Notes: a model not told the origin generated them from the sequence alone. Counted from the stretch's first letter, positions 1-8,998 are shown. The stretch is 64,000 bases of DNA from CAVVYW01 sp963752605 (GCA_963752605.1 CAVVYW010000005.1:744001-808000); one strand, 5' to 3'. Numbers and translations are program-made.

Positions 1-18
1 CGGCTGCCCGCCTGGTTG

Positions 19-1122
19 TCACGCCCTGTTTTCGACCACCTCGGAGAGGGCCCGCAGGAAGCGCTCGTTCTCGGGCCGGGTGCCATAGGTGACGCGCAGG
101 TGCCCGGGCCCGCCGAGCGCGCTCCCGGGCCTGACGGCGACGCCGTCGCGCGTCAGCGAGGAGACCACCTCGGCCTCGTCGGCGTCTCCCAGCGCGAACC
201 AGGAGAAGTTCGCCTCGGAGTCCGCGGTGAGCAGGCCCATCTCGCGCAGCTCCTCCTCGACGAAGAGGCGCTCGACCATGTTCTTCTCCACGCGCTCCGC
301 GACGTCGTCCTGGTGGAGGATGGCCTCGGCCGCGGCCGCCTGGGCGACGTGGTTGACGCTGAAAGGCTGGCGCACCGCGTCAACGGCGGAGCGGAACTGC
401 GGCGAGCAGAGCGCGTAGCCAACCCGGAGGCCGGCCAGCCCGTAGCACTTGCTGAAGGTCCGCAGCAGGACCAGGTTCGGATGTGCGGCCAGCAGCCCCA
501 CGGTCGCGTCGGGGTCGTCGGTCACCTGGAACTCGATGTAGGCCTCGTCGAGGATCACCGTGACCCGATCGGGGACGCTCTCCAGGAACTCCCCGATCCG
601 CTGCGCCGGGAGATAGGTGCCCGTCGGATTGTTCGGGTTGCAGATGAGGAGCAGCTGCGTCGCCGCGGTGATCTCCTCCAGCATCGCGTCGAGGTCGTGG
701 ACGTAGCCGTCGCCGAGCGGCACCTGGATCTCGCGGGCCCCCGAGAGGGCCGGCATGTACGGATACATCGAGAAGGACGGCCAGGCGTAGAGGATCTCGT
801 CGCCCGGCTCACACAGGGCGAGCGCGGCGGCGAGCAGGATCTCGCAGGAGCCGTTCGAGACCGCGATTCGCCCCGGCTCGGTCTCGAAGCGCTCGGCCAG
901 CCGGCGGCGGAGCAGGGCGGCCGTTGGGTCGGGATACCGATTTGCGCTCCTGGCCGCGGCCGAGATCGCCTCCACCACCGCCGGGTGAGGCGGGAACGGC
1001 GACTCGTTCGAGGCGAGCTTGATCGCGTCCGCGGTCTCCGCGGCCGCCTCGGCGTCCTCGAGGGACGCCCCGGGCTCGTAGTGCGGTATCCGCGCCAGCT
1101 TCTCGGCGAAGGTCACTGTCAT
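19..1122 (-). CDS. hisC: Histidinol-phosphate aminotransferase
   Basis: This is a 367-residue fold-type I PLP aminotransferase that converts imidazole-acetol phosphate to histidinol phosphate in histidine synthesis. The sequence shows NPNNPTG at residues 162-168, the LDEAY motif near 191-195 with the Asp that contacts the PLP ring nitrogen, and the Schiff-base lysine K225 in TFSKCYGLAGLRVG. The length is typical of HisC. The start at 1122 gives MTVTF; a second in-frame ATG at 1137 would add MQNGA, and neither has a clear ribosome binding site. It lies 23-38 bp downstream of the GNAT gene on the same strand. A paralogue acting on aromatic 2-oxo acids, as in some actinobacteria, cannot be excluded, especially with aroH nearby. 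Confidence 0.9.
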   Translation of the reverse strand: MTVTFAEKLARIPHYEPGASLEDAEAAAETADAIKLASNESPFPPHPAVVEAISAAARSANRYPDPTAALLRRRLAERFETEPGRIAVSNGSCEILLAAALALCEPGDEILYAWPSFSMYPYMPALSGAREIQVPLGDGYVHDLDAMLEEITAATQLLLICNPNNPTGTYLPAQRIGEFLESVPDRVTVILDEAYIEFQVTDDPDATVGLLAAHPNLVLLRTFSKCYGLAGLRVGYALCSPQFRSAVDAVRQPFSVNHVAQAAAAEAILHQDDVAERVEKNMVERLFVEEELREMGLLTADSEANFSWFALGDADEAEVVSSLTRDGVAVRPGSALGGPGHLRVTYGTRPENERFLRALSEVVENRA

Positions 1123-1160
1123 GGCGCCATTTTGCATGGTCGCGCGTCGCCGCCCGGAAA

Positions 1161-1673
1161 CTACGCGACCGTGCCGTGCAGCCTGATCGCCTGAATGTCC
1201 GCGACCGGGTGGTAGCGCTCGGAGCCGTCCGGCGAGAAGCCGTGGCGCTTGTAGAAGCGACGCGCCCCACGGTTCTCGGGGAAGACCCAGAGCACTGCCT
1301 CCGTATACCCGAGGTCTCTCAGCCGCTCGAACGTCGCGCTCATCAGCGTGGTCCCCACACCCTGGCGCCAGCGATCCGGGCGGATATACATCCCGACGAT
1401 CTCGGCGGCCTGGGCCGTGAGGTCGCCGTCCCTCCCCGGCGCCATCACGTAGGAGTAGCCCACGATCTGCTCCCCGTCCTCCGCGACGAGAGTGAAGGCG
1501 TCGGCGTCTGGCCGTCGCAGGCCGACGCTGACCTCGTGCCTCCAGCGCTCCACCGGCAGGTCCGCCAGCCGCTCGGGGGGAACGATGCCCGCATAGGTCT
1601 CGCGCCATCCCGCGGCCGTCACCGAGACGATCGCCTCGGTGTCATCCAGTTTCGCGTCCCGAACCTGCACCAT
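1161..1673 (-). CDS. GNAT-family N-acetyltransferase
   Basis: This 170-residue protein is a single GNAT domain. The acetyl-CoA pyrophosphate-binding motif A is visible as YIRPDRWRQGVGTTLM, with the expected R-Q-G-x-G-T core, and motif B is visible as GARRFYKRHGF. The N-terminus (RDAKLDDTEAIVSV) is the usual first strand and helix. Substrate is not predictable from sequence. It sits between aroH (15 bp upstream) and hisC in what looks like one minus-strand transcription unit, but no specific role in aromatic or histidine metabolism follows from that. Confidence 0.85.
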   Translation of the reverse strand: MVQVRDAKLDDTEAIVSVTAAGWRETYAGIVPPERLADLPVERWRHEVSVGLRRPDADAFTLVAEDGEQIVGYSYVMAPGRDGDLTAQAAEIVGMYIRPDRWRQGVGTTLMSATFERLRDLGYTEAVLWVFPENRGARRFYKRHGFSPDGSERYHPVADIQAIRLHGTVA

Positions 1674-1687
1674 TCCGAAGGGGGCGG

Positions 1688-2068
1688 CTACTGAGCCGCG
1701 TCGAGGTCCGAGCGTAGCTTCTGCGCCTCGCCCAGGTAGATGTGGACCGGTTCTTGGTCGTCCGCGGCGTAGTACTGGACCAGCGCGCGGATCACGGAGG
1801 GCATCGCGCCGGGCACGTCGATCTCCTGTGCGCAGAGGAGCGGCACGGCATCCAGGCCGAGCTTGCGCGCAGCCACGGCGGGGAACTCGGCGTTGAGGTC
1901 ATGGGTCGCGGTGAAGATGCAGCACACCATCCGCTCCGGCCCGAGATCGTTGCGGGTCATCAGCTCCCGCATCAGCTCCTCGGCGGCCTCGATGATCGCC
2001 CCGGGGTCGTTGCTCCGCGCCTTCGTCGCGCCTCTTACGGCCCAGAGGCGTTCGTCCTTCCCGCTCAC
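1688..2068 (-). CDS. aroH: Chorismate mutase, AroH class
   Basis: This 126-residue protein matches the monofunctional trimeric AroH-type chorismate mutase that turns chorismate into prephenate for phenylalanine and tyrosine synthesis. Residues corresponding to the Bacillus subtilis active site are in place: R12 in WAVRGAT, C79 and E82 in LLCAQEIDVPGAM, R94 and Y111 in VHIYLGEA. The start codon overlaps the stop of the upstream pseudouridine synthase gene by 4 bp (ATGA), suggesting translational coupling. The coupling of aroH to rRNA-modifying and hisC-like genes here appears to be positional rather than metabolic, although hisC could accept prephenate-derived oxo acids. Confidence 0.92.
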   Translation of the reverse strand: MSGKDERLWAVRGATKARSNDPGAIIEAAEELMRELMTRNDLGPERMVCCIFTATHDLNAEFPAVAARKLGLDAVPLLCAQEIDVPGAMPSVIRALVQYYAADDQEPVHIYLGEAQKLRSDLDAAQ

Positions 2069-2784
2069 TTCGGCTCCTTCACCGGGGTCATTGGGCCGGA
2101 ATCTTCCCAGAGGGCGCCGATCTCACCCTTCTCGAGGCGGCGGGCCTCGCCCGGTCCGAGCTCGCCGAGCTCGAGCGAGCCGAACCTGATCCGCGTCAGG
2201 GCCTCGACCCGGTTGCCGATGGCTTCGGCCATGCGGCGCACCTGGCGCTTGCGCCCCTCGCGGATCGTGATCACCAGCTCCCGCTCCCCCTCCCGCTCCA
2301 CCTCGGCCGGGGCGGTCGGGCCGTCCTCGAGCTCCACCCCGCTCCGGAGGCGCTCCAGCTCGGCTTCCGAGGCCGGTCGCGCGAGCCCAACCCGGTAGGT
2401 CTTCGGCACCCCGTAGCGGGGATGCGTGAGCCGGTTGGCGAGCTCGCCGTCATTGGTCAGCAGGATCAGCCCGGTGGAGTCGGCGTCGAGGCGCCCGACG
2501 GGATAGAGGCGCCGCTGTGAGTCGACCAGCTCGGTGACCGCCTGGCGATGCCCTGGCTCCTTCGCCGTCGAGACGACGCCCGCCGGCTTGTTCACGGTCC
2601 AGACCTCCCGGGGCTCCGGCGCGACCGGTGCGCCGTCCACCTCCACCCCGCTCCCCTCGCCGACGTCTCTCGCCGGGTCGGTGACGGTCTCCCCCGCCAC
2701 CGTCACCCTGCCGGCTTCGATCAGGTCCTCCGCGGCGCGCCGCGAGGCGACGCCGCTGTGGGCGAGGTACTTGACGAGACGCAC
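2065..2784 (-). CDS. rluB: RsuA/RluB-family pseudouridine synthase
   Basis: This 239-residue protein has an N-terminal S4 RNA-binding domain (about residues 1-60, beginning MRLVKYLAHSGVASRR) followed by an RsuA-type catalytic domain. The catalytic aspartate is D100 in VGRLDADSTGLILLTNDGEL. The conserved basic stretch GRKRQVRRM is also present. Members make pseudouridine in 23S or 16S rRNA; RluB in bacteria without RsuA commonly neighbours scpA/scpB, and scpB-scpA lie three genes upstream in the same direction. The start is a GTG at 2784, 5 bp after the amidase stop. The RluB assignment over RluE or RluF is by context only. Confidence 0.88.
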   Translation of the reverse strand: MRLVKYLAHSGVASRRAAEDLIEAGRVTVAGETVTDPARDVGEGSGVEVDGAPVAPEPREVWTVNKPAGVVSTAKEPGHRQAVTELVDSQRRLYPVGRLDADSTGLILLTNDGELANRLTHPRYGVPKTYRVGLARPASEAELERLRSGVELEDGPTAPAEVEREGERELVITIREGRKRQVRRMAEAIGNRVEALTRIRFGSLELGELGPGEARRLEKGEIGALWEDSGPMTPVKEPK

Positions 2785-2789
2785 AGGCG

Positions 2790-3479
2790 TTAGCAGGGAC
2801 CGAGCTTCTGCAGCTGGCCCCGGTAGACGTCCATCGAGGCCTTGTTGAAGTCGCCGTGGGTCTTGCCCTTGAAGCGCGGGTCGAGCTCCTTGTAGAACGG
2901 CGAGGCGAGGCTCTCGTTGTGGCCGATCACCTGCTCGATCGGAAGCCCGAAGCGGCAGCGGAGCCACTGCGTGAGCTTCAGCGACGCGTCCAGCTGCGCC
3001 TGGCGGTTGAGGACGTCGCCGTCGCTGAAGCCGACGTGCTCGATCCCGATCGCGACGTGATTGAGCCCGACGACGTGCCGGCACCGGACGGCGACCGGGA
3101 CGAATTTGTAGATCCCGCCGCTCGCCGAGACGGCGAAGTGCGAGCAGACATTGGGCTTCTCGTTGAACTCCGGGTCGGCGTGGTTCGGGGCGAAGGTGTT
3201 GTAGATCGAGCCGATGCTGCCCGCCTCGGCGTAGTGGATCACCACCAGCTTGGGATCCACCAGCTGCCACTTGTGGTGGCCGTAGTGCCGCTTGGAGTAG
3301 GCCGCCATGTCGCGCTTGCGCTGCTTCCCGTAGGGGATCAGCTTCTTGTGCAGGGGCGGCTTCGCGGCCGCGGCGCCGGCGGGGCCGGCCGCGGTGGACG
3401 CCCGCCAGGTGCTCGCGCCCTCGGCGCCGAGCAGGACGGTTGCGGCCGTGACCGCCGCGATCAGCAGGCGCGTTCGCAT
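2790..3479 (-). CDS. Secreted N-acetylmuramoyl-L-alanine amidase (Amidase_2/PGRP type)
   Basis: This is a 229-residue exported protein with an N-terminal signal sequence (MRTRLLIAAVTAATVLLGAEGA) and an Amidase_2-like domain from about residue 65. The usual zinc ligands can be assigned to H82 in VVIHYAE, H187 in VIGHNES and probably H208 in KTHGDF, where many relatives have DPG. GIEHVG carries the catalytic-site glutamate. The family cleaves the lactyl-peptide bond of peptidoglycan. Its ATG overlaps the stop of the upstream M14 peptidase gene by one base, so the two exported hydrolases are probably made together. Confidence 0.8.
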   Translation of the reverse strand: MRTRLLIAAVTAATVLLGAEGASTWRASTAAGPAGAAAAKPPLHKKLIPYGKQRKRDMAAYSKRHYGHHKWQLVDPKLVVIHYAEAGSIGSIYNTFAPNHADPEFNEKPNVCSHFAVSASGGIYKFVPVAVRCRHVVGLNHVAIGIEHVGFSDGDVLNRQAQLDASLKLTQWLRCRFGLPIEQVIGHNESLASPFYKELDPRFKGKTHGDFNKASMDVYRGQLQKLGPC

Positions 3480-4222
3480 CAGCCGCCCCGCGCCAGCTCG
3501 ATGGACGCATTGGCGTTGCGCGACACCATGCCTGCGCTGACCCTCGCGGGCAGCTCGACCACGAATGCCTCGGCACCGGGGATCGCGTGCTGCTCCCAGC
3601 TCACGACGGTCCCGTGCAGACGATTGCCCCTGCAGCTCAACCGCATCCCCGCAAGTCTTGCGTATTCCGCGCCGGCCTCCGGCCTGCCCCTGCAGGCGAG
3701 CACGGCGTTCCAGTCCTGGTGGTACCAGACGGAGACGTCCGGCCTGATCCGCCGGACGAACCGCATCACCGCCTTGGTCTCGGGCTCCGAGGCCGGCTTC
3801 GGCCCCGGGTAGAAGGGGCTCCCTCTCGACTTGTCGCCGGGCCTCCAGCGGAAGGGGAAGTTGCGGTTCAGGTCGACCGCGTGAGCGTTCTTGCGATTGT
3901 CCGCCCGTTGTCCGTCGGGGTTGGCCGTCGTGATCAGCCAGAGCTGAGCCCCCGTGAGGGCGGGCGGGTTCCCGGCGATGCGGTCGATCACCCGGAGGCC
4001 CGCCTTCTCGTTGCCGTGGATCAGGCCGACCACCAGGACGACATGCTCGCCGGCCGGGTCGCCGATCTGCGTCGCCCTGATCGCCCGGCCGTCGACGGAG
4101 CGCCCGATCACCTGGGCCGCCGCGGCGGGCCGCGCGATCGGCTCGGCGGGAGCGAGCGATGCCGCAACCAGGGCGCAGCTCAGGGCGCCCCCCGTGAGCC
4201 CCGCTCCCACCGCCCTTCTCAT
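3479..4222 (-). CDS. Exported M14-family zinc carboxypeptidase
   Basis: This 247-residue protein starts with a signal sequence (MRRAVGAGLTGGALSCALVAASLA) and carries an M14 metallopeptidase domain. Zinc ligands are H69 and E72 in LIHGNE and H168 in VWYHQDW. The family signature NPDG followed by VDLNRNFP lies at about 101-123. A catalytic glutamate is likely in FVVELP near the C-terminus. Relatives include murein-peptide amidases such as MpaA and gamma-D-Glu-diaminopimelate hydrolases, so peptidoglycan peptides are a reasonable substrate. It overlaps scpB by 4 bp at its start and the amidase by one base at its end. Confidence 0.85.
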   Translation of the reverse strand: MRRAVGAGLTGGALSCALVAASLAPAEPIARPAAAAQVIGRSVDGRAIRATQIGDPAGEHVVLVVGLIHGNEKAGLRVIDRIAGNPPALTGAQLWLITTANPDGQRADNRKNAHAVDLNRNFPFRWRPGDKSRGSPFYPGPKPASEPETKAVMRFVRRIRPDVSVWYHQDWNAVLACRGRPEAGAEYARLAGMRLSCRGNRLHGTVVSWEQHAIPGAEAFVVELPARVSAGMVSRNANASIELARGG

Positions 4223-4794
4223 TCCGCCCGCTGCTCGCCCGCCTTCAACAGCCTCTCGCGCAGCTCGCGCTCGTCCTCTGGGGTGGGGTCGAAGCGCGAC
4301 GGGTCGGGCAGGGCGTCAAGGCCCGAGAGCCCGAAGAGCTTCTCGAAGAGCGTGGTCGTCTTGTAGGTGACGGCTCCGAAGCGGGTCCGCCCCTCCTCCT
4401 CGATCATGCCGCGCTCCGTGAGGCTGGCGACCGCGGAGTCGGAGGAGACGCCGCGGATCCGGGCGATCTCGGGCCGCGAGACCGGCTGCAGGTAGGCGAC
4501 GATCGCGAGCACCTCCGCCTGGGCCTGGGTGAGCGGCGGGGTCCGCGGCCTCGCGAGCAGCCTGCGTGCGGCGTCCTCGGCCTCCGGGATGGCCGACAGG
4601 GCGTAGCCGCCCGCAACCTTGCCCAGCCTGATACCGCGGCCGTCGCCCTCCAGCTCCTTCTCCAGAGCCTCGAGCGCCTCGGCGACGGAGTCCTCGTCGA
4701 TGCCGGCCGCCTCGGCGAGCTCGGCCGCCGAGACCGGCTCCGGGGAGAGGAAGAGCAGCGCCTCGAGGGTGGGCCGCAGCGGATCGTCGCTCAC
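4219..4794 (-). CDS. scpB: Segregation and condensation protein B
   Basis: This 191-residue protein is ScpB, the dimeric winged-helix kleisin-interacting subunit of the SMC-ScpAB condensin. The tandem winged-helix regions are recognisable from PTLEALLFLSPEPVS at the N-terminus and from the central PLTQAQAEVLAIVAYLQPV and RPEIARIRGVSSDSAV segments, which are diagnostic of the family. It overlaps scpA upstream by 4 bp (ATGA), the classical arrangement, and overlaps the M14 peptidase gene downstream by 4 bp. Confidence 0.95.
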   Translation of the reverse strand: MSDDPLRPTLEALLFLSPEPVSAAELAEAAGIDEDSVAEALEALEKELEGDGRGIRLGKVAGGYALSAIPEAEDAARRLLARPRTPPLTQAQAEVLAIVAYLQPVSRPEIARIRGVSSDSAVASLTERGMIEEEGRTRFGAVTYKTTTLFEKLFGLSGLDALPDPSRFDPTPEDERELRERLLKAGEQRAE

Positions 4795-5510
4795 TGCGAG
4801 CGCACCTCGATGCGGCCGAATGTCTCCTTCTGGCTCCAGGTGGCCTCGCCTCGCCTGTGCATCTCCAAGAGAGCAAACAACGTGACCGCCTGGGTGAAGC
4901 GGTCGTCCTTGCCGAATGTCTCGTCGAAGTCGAGCGGCCTGCCCTTGCCGAGCAGCTCACGCAGCACCGACAGCCGCTTCTGGACCGAGACCGTGGTCCT
5001 GATGTGCCGCGTGTCGGGCGGCGGCGGCGTCTGGAGCAGGTCCCCGAGCGCCGCGCCGACCTGGTCGGGCTCGTAGGTCTTGACCGCGGCCTTGACCGCG
5101 GCCCGCCGAAGCTCCGGCGGCAGCGGGGCCGACCTGTACATCCGCGCGCTCTCTCGCTCCAGCATCGCGGCCAGCATCCGGCCTGCCTCGCTGTAGCGCC
5201 GGTACTCGAGCATCCGGGCCAGCAGCTCGTCCGCGGCCTCCTCGGGGCCGAGGTCCTCGTCCTCCTCCTCGCGCGGGAGCAGCAGCCGGGACTTCAGCTC
5301 GCAGAGCGCCGCGATCAGGACCAGGAACTCTGTGACCGAGTCGAGGTCGAGCCGGCCCTCCTCGTCGAGGTGCTCGATGTAGGCGAGGACGATCTCCCCC
5401 AGCTCCACCTCCGCAATGCTGATCTCCTCACGGAGCAGGACCGCCAGCAGGAGGTCGAACGGCCCCTGGAAGACGTCGAGGTCGAGGTCCAGCTCGGAGA
5501 CCGAGGTCAC
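4791..5510 (-). CDS. scpA: Segregation and condensation protein A (kleisin)
   Basis: This 239-residue protein is ScpA, the kleisin that bridges the SMC heads. The N-terminal family motif FQGPFDLLLAVLLREEISI is clear, as is the following KSRLLLP segment. The C-terminal winged helix is marked by VTLFALLEMHRRGEATWSQ. It heads the scpA-scpB pair and lies 39 bp downstream of trpS on the same strand. Confidence 0.95.
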   Translation of the reverse strand: MTSVSELDLDLDVFQGPFDLLLAVLLREEISIAEVELGEIVLAYIEHLDEEGRLDLDSVTEFLVLIAALCELKSRLLLPREEEDEDLGPEEAADELLARMLEYRRYSEAGRMLAAMLERESARMYRSAPLPPELRRAAVKAAVKTYEPDQVGAALGDLLQTPPPPDTRHIRTTVSVQKRLSVLRELLGKGRPLDFDETFGKDDRFTQAVTLFALLEMHRRGEATWSQKETFGRIEVRSQ

Positions 5511-5549
5511 GGCCTCACCTTAGAGAGCGCCGCGGCTGGTCGGGCGTAA

Positions 5550-6542
5550 CTACTCTGGTGGGCCGATGCCCATCGCCCCGCGCACCTCGGCCAGGGTCTC
5601 GGTGGCGATCACGCGGGCCTTCTCGGCGCCGCCGGTGAGCGCCTCCTCGAGCGCCTTCTCGTCCGGGCGCAGCTCCTCGTAGCGCTCGCGGACCGGTGCG
5701 AGGAACTCGACGACCGCCTCGGCGACGGCGCCCTTGAAATCACCGTAGCCGGAGCCCTCGAACTCGCTCTCCACCTGATCAGGCGTCTGCCCCTTCGCAA
5801 CGGCGATGATGTCGATCAGGTTCGCGATCCCCTCCTTGCCCTCCCCGTCCCGCGTGACGTCGGAGCCGGAATCGGTGACGGCGCTCTTGATCTTCCGGGT
5901 CACGACCTCGGGCTCGTCCAGCACCAGCACCGTTCCCTGCTGGGTGCCGCCGGTCGTCGCCATCTTGTTGGCCGGGTTCTGGAGGTCCATGATCCGGGCA
6001 CCCACCTCCGGGATGCGGTGCTGGGGCTCGACCAGGGTGTCGCCGAAGCGCTCGTTGAAGCGCCGCGCGATCTCGCGCATCAACTCGACGTGCTGTCGCT
6101 GGTCCTCCCCCACCGGCACCGTGTCCGCCTTGTAAGCGAGGACATCCGCGGCCTGGAGCACCGGATAGAAGAAAAGACCGGCCGAGACCAGCTCCCGCTG
6201 CTTCTCCGACTTCTCCTTGAACTGGTGCATGCGGTTGAGGTCGCCGTGGGCGGTCAGCGCTCCGAGCAGCCACGTCAGCTCGGTGTGCTCCCGGACGTCG
6301 GACTGGCGGAACAGGATGCAGCGCTCCGGGTCGAGCCCGGCGGCGAGCAGGATCGCCGTGGTGTCGTGGACGTTGCGGCGGAGCGTGGCCGGGTCCCAGG
6401 GGACCGTGATCGCGTGCAGGTCAACGATGCAGTAGATCGCCGGGGCGCCCTCCTCCTGGCCCTCCACGTACTGGCGGATCGCCCCGATGTAGTTGCCGAG
6501 GTGCTTGGCGCCCGTCGGCTGGATGCCGCTGAAGATCTTCAT
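5550..6542 (-). CDS. trpS: Tryptophan--tRNA ligase
   Basis: This 330-residue class I aminoacyl-tRNA synthetase charges tRNA-Trp. The HIGH-like motif is HLGN at residues 14-17 after GIQPTG, and the family segments VPVGEDQRQHVEL and YPVLQAADVLAYK are present. The second signature loop reads KMATTGGT (193-200) where most TrpS enzymes have KMSKS, so the usual second lysine is absent. Everything else, including length, fits a functional TrpS. It lies 31 bp downstream of an MFS transporter gene. Confidence 0.95.
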   Translation of the reverse strand: MKIFSGIQPTGAKHLGNYIGAIRQYVEGQEEGAPAIYCIVDLHAITVPWDPATLRRNVHDTTAILLAAGLDPERCILFRQSDVREHTELTWLLGALTAHGDLNRMHQFKEKSEKQRELVSAGLFFYPVLQAADVLAYKADTVPVGEDQRQHVELMREIARRFNERFGDTLVEPQHRIPEVGARIMDLQNPANKMATTGGTQQGTVLVLDEPEVVTRKIKSAVTDSGSDVTRDGEGKEGIANLIDIIAVAKGQTPDQVESEFEGSGYGDFKGAVAEAVVEFLAPVRERYEELRPDEKALEEALTGGAEKARVIATETLAEVRGAMGIGPPE

Positions 6543-6573
6543 CGGGTCGGGAGCCTAGATGGGCGCGGCCCGG

Positions 6574-8187
6574 CTACGCCAGCTCGGCCGCGCCCTCGGT
6601 GCCGGCCGGCACGGGATCGTGAGCGCGAGAGCACTCCCCCGCGGGGGCGGCCCGCGGCGCGTGAATCTCCTCGTCCACCCGCTTCGGGTTCTGGATCCCA
6701 AAGCCCGCGATCACACCGCCGACGATCATCAGGCACCCAGCGACGATCATGCTCAGGTGGAAGCCGTCCTCGGCCGCGTTGACCGAGGCGCTCTCGACCT
6801 GGGCGGCCTCCGCAGACGCCAGCTCATCGGTGTCCGGCCGCTGCAGGGGGTTGGCCTTGGCGTCCTCCACCACCTGCTCCCCGTTCGGGCTCAGGTTGGC
6901 CCGGGCGAGCTCGTCGTCGATGCTGGAGCCGAACTGGCCGGCAATCAGGGCGCCCAGCACCGCGATCGCCAGCAGCCCCGCGACCCGGGCGACCCCGTTG
7001 TTGATCCCGGACGCCGTTCCGACGTGGCGTTCGTCCACCGAGTTGAGAGCAGTGGCCGTCAGCGGGGCCACGGTCATCGACAGCCCGAACCCGAACAGCA
7101 GGACTCCCGGAAGCACCTCGCTGACGTAGTCGGCGTCGGGCCCCACCCGGAGCAGTAGGAGGAGCCCGATGCCTCCGATGATCGGGCCGACGCACATCGG
7201 CACCCTCGGGCCGGTCCCGGTGGCGAACTTGCCGAAGCGCGGCGAGAGGAAGAACAGGAGCACCGAGGTCGGCGTGGTGGCCAGGCCAGCCTCCAGGGGC
7301 GTGTAGCCGGCGGTCTGCTGGAGGAAGAGCGTGAGGAAGAAGAAGGCCCCGATCAGCCCCGCGTAAACGATCACCGTCTCGAGGTTGGTGATGGCGAAGT
7401 TCCGGACCTTGAACAGGCTGAGGTCGAGCATCGAGTGCTTGTAGCGCGACTCCCAGAGCAGGAAGGCGCCGAACAGCAGGATCCCCCCGATGAGCGGAAT
7501 GGCGACCTGGGGGTCGCCCCAGCCGTGGGTCGGCTGCTGGATCAGTGCGAACACGGGGGCACCGAGGCCGACCGCCGAGAGCAGGATCCCGACCCAGTCG
7601 ATCGCCCGGTCGGCCTCGGGGTCAATGCTCTCCTTCACGTAGGCTCGCGTCAGCCAGATCGTGAAGATGATCAGCGGGATGTTCACCCAGAAGATCGCCC
7701 GCCACGAGACCGCCTCGACCATCGCCCCGCCGCCCGCTGGACCGATCACGGTTGCGATCCCGGTCCAGGCGGTCCAGGTGCCGACCGCCTTGCCGCGCTC
7801 GGCTCCCTCAAAGGTGGCGGCGAGGATCGCGAGCGACCCCGGGACCAGCAGCGCACCGGCGAGGCCCTGCAGGGCGCGCGCGCCGATGAGGAACTCCGAG
7901 GTGGGCGCGATCGCACAGAGAGCCGACGTGACCGCGAACCCGACCAGGCCGAGCTCGAAGATGCGCCGGCGCCCGAACTGGTCGCCCAGCGCGCCCCCCA
8001 CCAGCAGCAGGGCGACCGTCGCGAGCATGTAGGACTCCACCACCCACTGCTGGTCTGCGAGCCCCGCGTCGAGGTCATCGGAGATCGCCGGCAGCGCGAC
8101 GTTGACGACCGTCCCGTCGAGGAACACGATCGTCGAGCCGAGGATCGTGGCGACGAGCGTGAAGAGGTTGCGGCGCCGATCGGACAA
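6574..8187 (-). CDS. DHA2-type major facilitator superfamily drug exporter
   Basis: This 537-residue membrane protein matches the 14-helix DHA2 (EmrB/QacA-like) proton-coupled multidrug exporters. The first helix carries the D1 motif LDGTVVNVALP (23-33), motif A appears as GDQFGRRR (68-75), and the long hydrophobic stretches continue to about residue 500. The C-terminus is a hydrophilic tail. No dedicated regulator adjoins it. It could share a transcript with trpS downstream and fetB-like upstream (34 bp), but that is positional only. Confidence 0.88.
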   Translation of the reverse strand: MSDRRRNLFTLVATILGSTIVFLDGTVVNVALPAISDDLDAGLADQQWVVESYMLATVALLLVGGALGDQFGRRRIFELGLVGFAVTSALCAIAPTSEFLIGARALQGLAGALLVPGSLAILAATFEGAERGKAVGTWTAWTGIATVIGPAGGGAMVEAVSWRAIFWVNIPLIIFTIWLTRAYVKESIDPEADRAIDWVGILLSAVGLGAPVFALIQQPTHGWGDPQVAIPLIGGILLFGAFLLWESRYKHSMLDLSLFKVRNFAITNLETVIVYAGLIGAFFFLTLFLQQTAGYTPLEAGLATTPTSVLLFFLSPRFGKFATGTGPRVPMCVGPIIGGIGLLLLLRVGPDADYVSEVLPGVLLFGFGLSMTVAPLTATALNSVDERHVGTASGINNGVARVAGLLAIAVLGALIAGQFGSSIDDELARANLSPNGEQVVEDAKANPLQRPDTDELASAEAAQVESASVNAAEDGFHLSMIVAGCLMIVGGVIAGFGIQNPKRVDEEIHAPRAAPAGECSRAHDPVPAGTEGAAELA

Positions 8188-8221
8188 GCCCGACCGAGTC
8201 TACGGAGTGCTCAACCCCGTC

Positions 8222-8998
8222 CTACGGGGCAGGTGGGTCGCGCAGCTGCTCGGCGGGCGTGAAGAAGTTGCGGCGCGCGAGCGTCGTCGCCATCAGGGCG
8301 GCGATCGAGACGGAGCCGAGCAGCGCGTAGAGGAGGATCAGCTGGAGCCGCACCGCGTCGGTCGGGTCGGCCCCGGCGAGCAGCATCCCGACCATGGTCC
8401 CCGGGAAGAAGATCAGCCCGGTGGTCTTGGTCGAGTCGATCAGGGGGATCAGCCCGGAGCGGAGGCTGCGCCTGACCAGCGGCGCGACCGCCTGGGTCGA
8501 GGTCGCCCCCAGCGCCAGCGTCGCCTCCACCTCCCTGGCGTTGTCGTGGACGTCCTCGCCGAGCCGGTTAAGCGCGACAGCCGCCGCCGTCATCGAGTTG
8601 CCGATCACCATGCCGCCGACCGGGACCATGAACCGCGGCTCCGGCTCGAAGATCCCGAGCGCCACCACCAGGCCCAGCGTCGCCGCCGCCGCGACCGAGA
8701 GCGAGACGAGGAGCGGCCAGAGGGCACCCGGGACCTGCGCTGCCCTGCTGCGGGCGGTGAAGGCCCCGAACACCACCATCACCGCGAGCAACGCCAGCAC
8801 CAGCGCGAGGCTGTCCTCCTCGAAGATGACGTCGATCACGTAGCCGATCGCGGTCAGCTGGACGAAGGAGCGCGCGACCGCGACCGCGATGTCCTCCTCC
8901 AGCTCGGCCCGCCGCCAGCGCGACGCCGCGATCGCGATCGCGACCAGCACCAGCGAAGCAGCGACCTCGCCGACGCTGACGTCGATGGCCGAGGTCAT
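8222..8998 (-). CDS. fetB: FetB/YbbM-type ABC transporter permease
   Basis: This 258-residue membrane protein belongs to the UPF0014/FetB family, with about seven hydrophobic helices and the family segments VGGMVIGNSMTAAAV and STKTTGLIFFPGTMVGML. In E. coli FetAB is linked to iron efflux and oxidative stress resistance. The start ATG at 8998 overlaps the stop of the upstream ATPase gene by 4 bp, so the permease and ATPase are made as a pair. Confidence 0.9.
   Translation of the reverse strand: MTSAIDVSVGEVAASLVLVAIAIAASRWRRAELEEDIAVAVARSFVQLTAIGYVIDVIFEEDSLALVLALLAVMVVFGAFTARSRAAQVPGALWPLLVSLSVAAAATLGLVVALGIFEPEPRFMVPVGGMVIGNSMTAAAVALNRLGEDVHDNAREVEATLALGATSTQAVAPLVRRSLRSGLIPLIDSTKTTGLIFFPGTMVGMLLAGADPTDAVRLQLILLYALLGSVSIAALMATTLARRNFFTPAEQLRDPPAP

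Noticed and set aside
2065..3576. Single 503-residue minus-strand open frame covering amidase and pseudouridine synthase
   Set aside because: Only its 3' part encodes the pseudouridine synthase, starting at GTG 2784. The 5' part is a shadow of the amidase gene.
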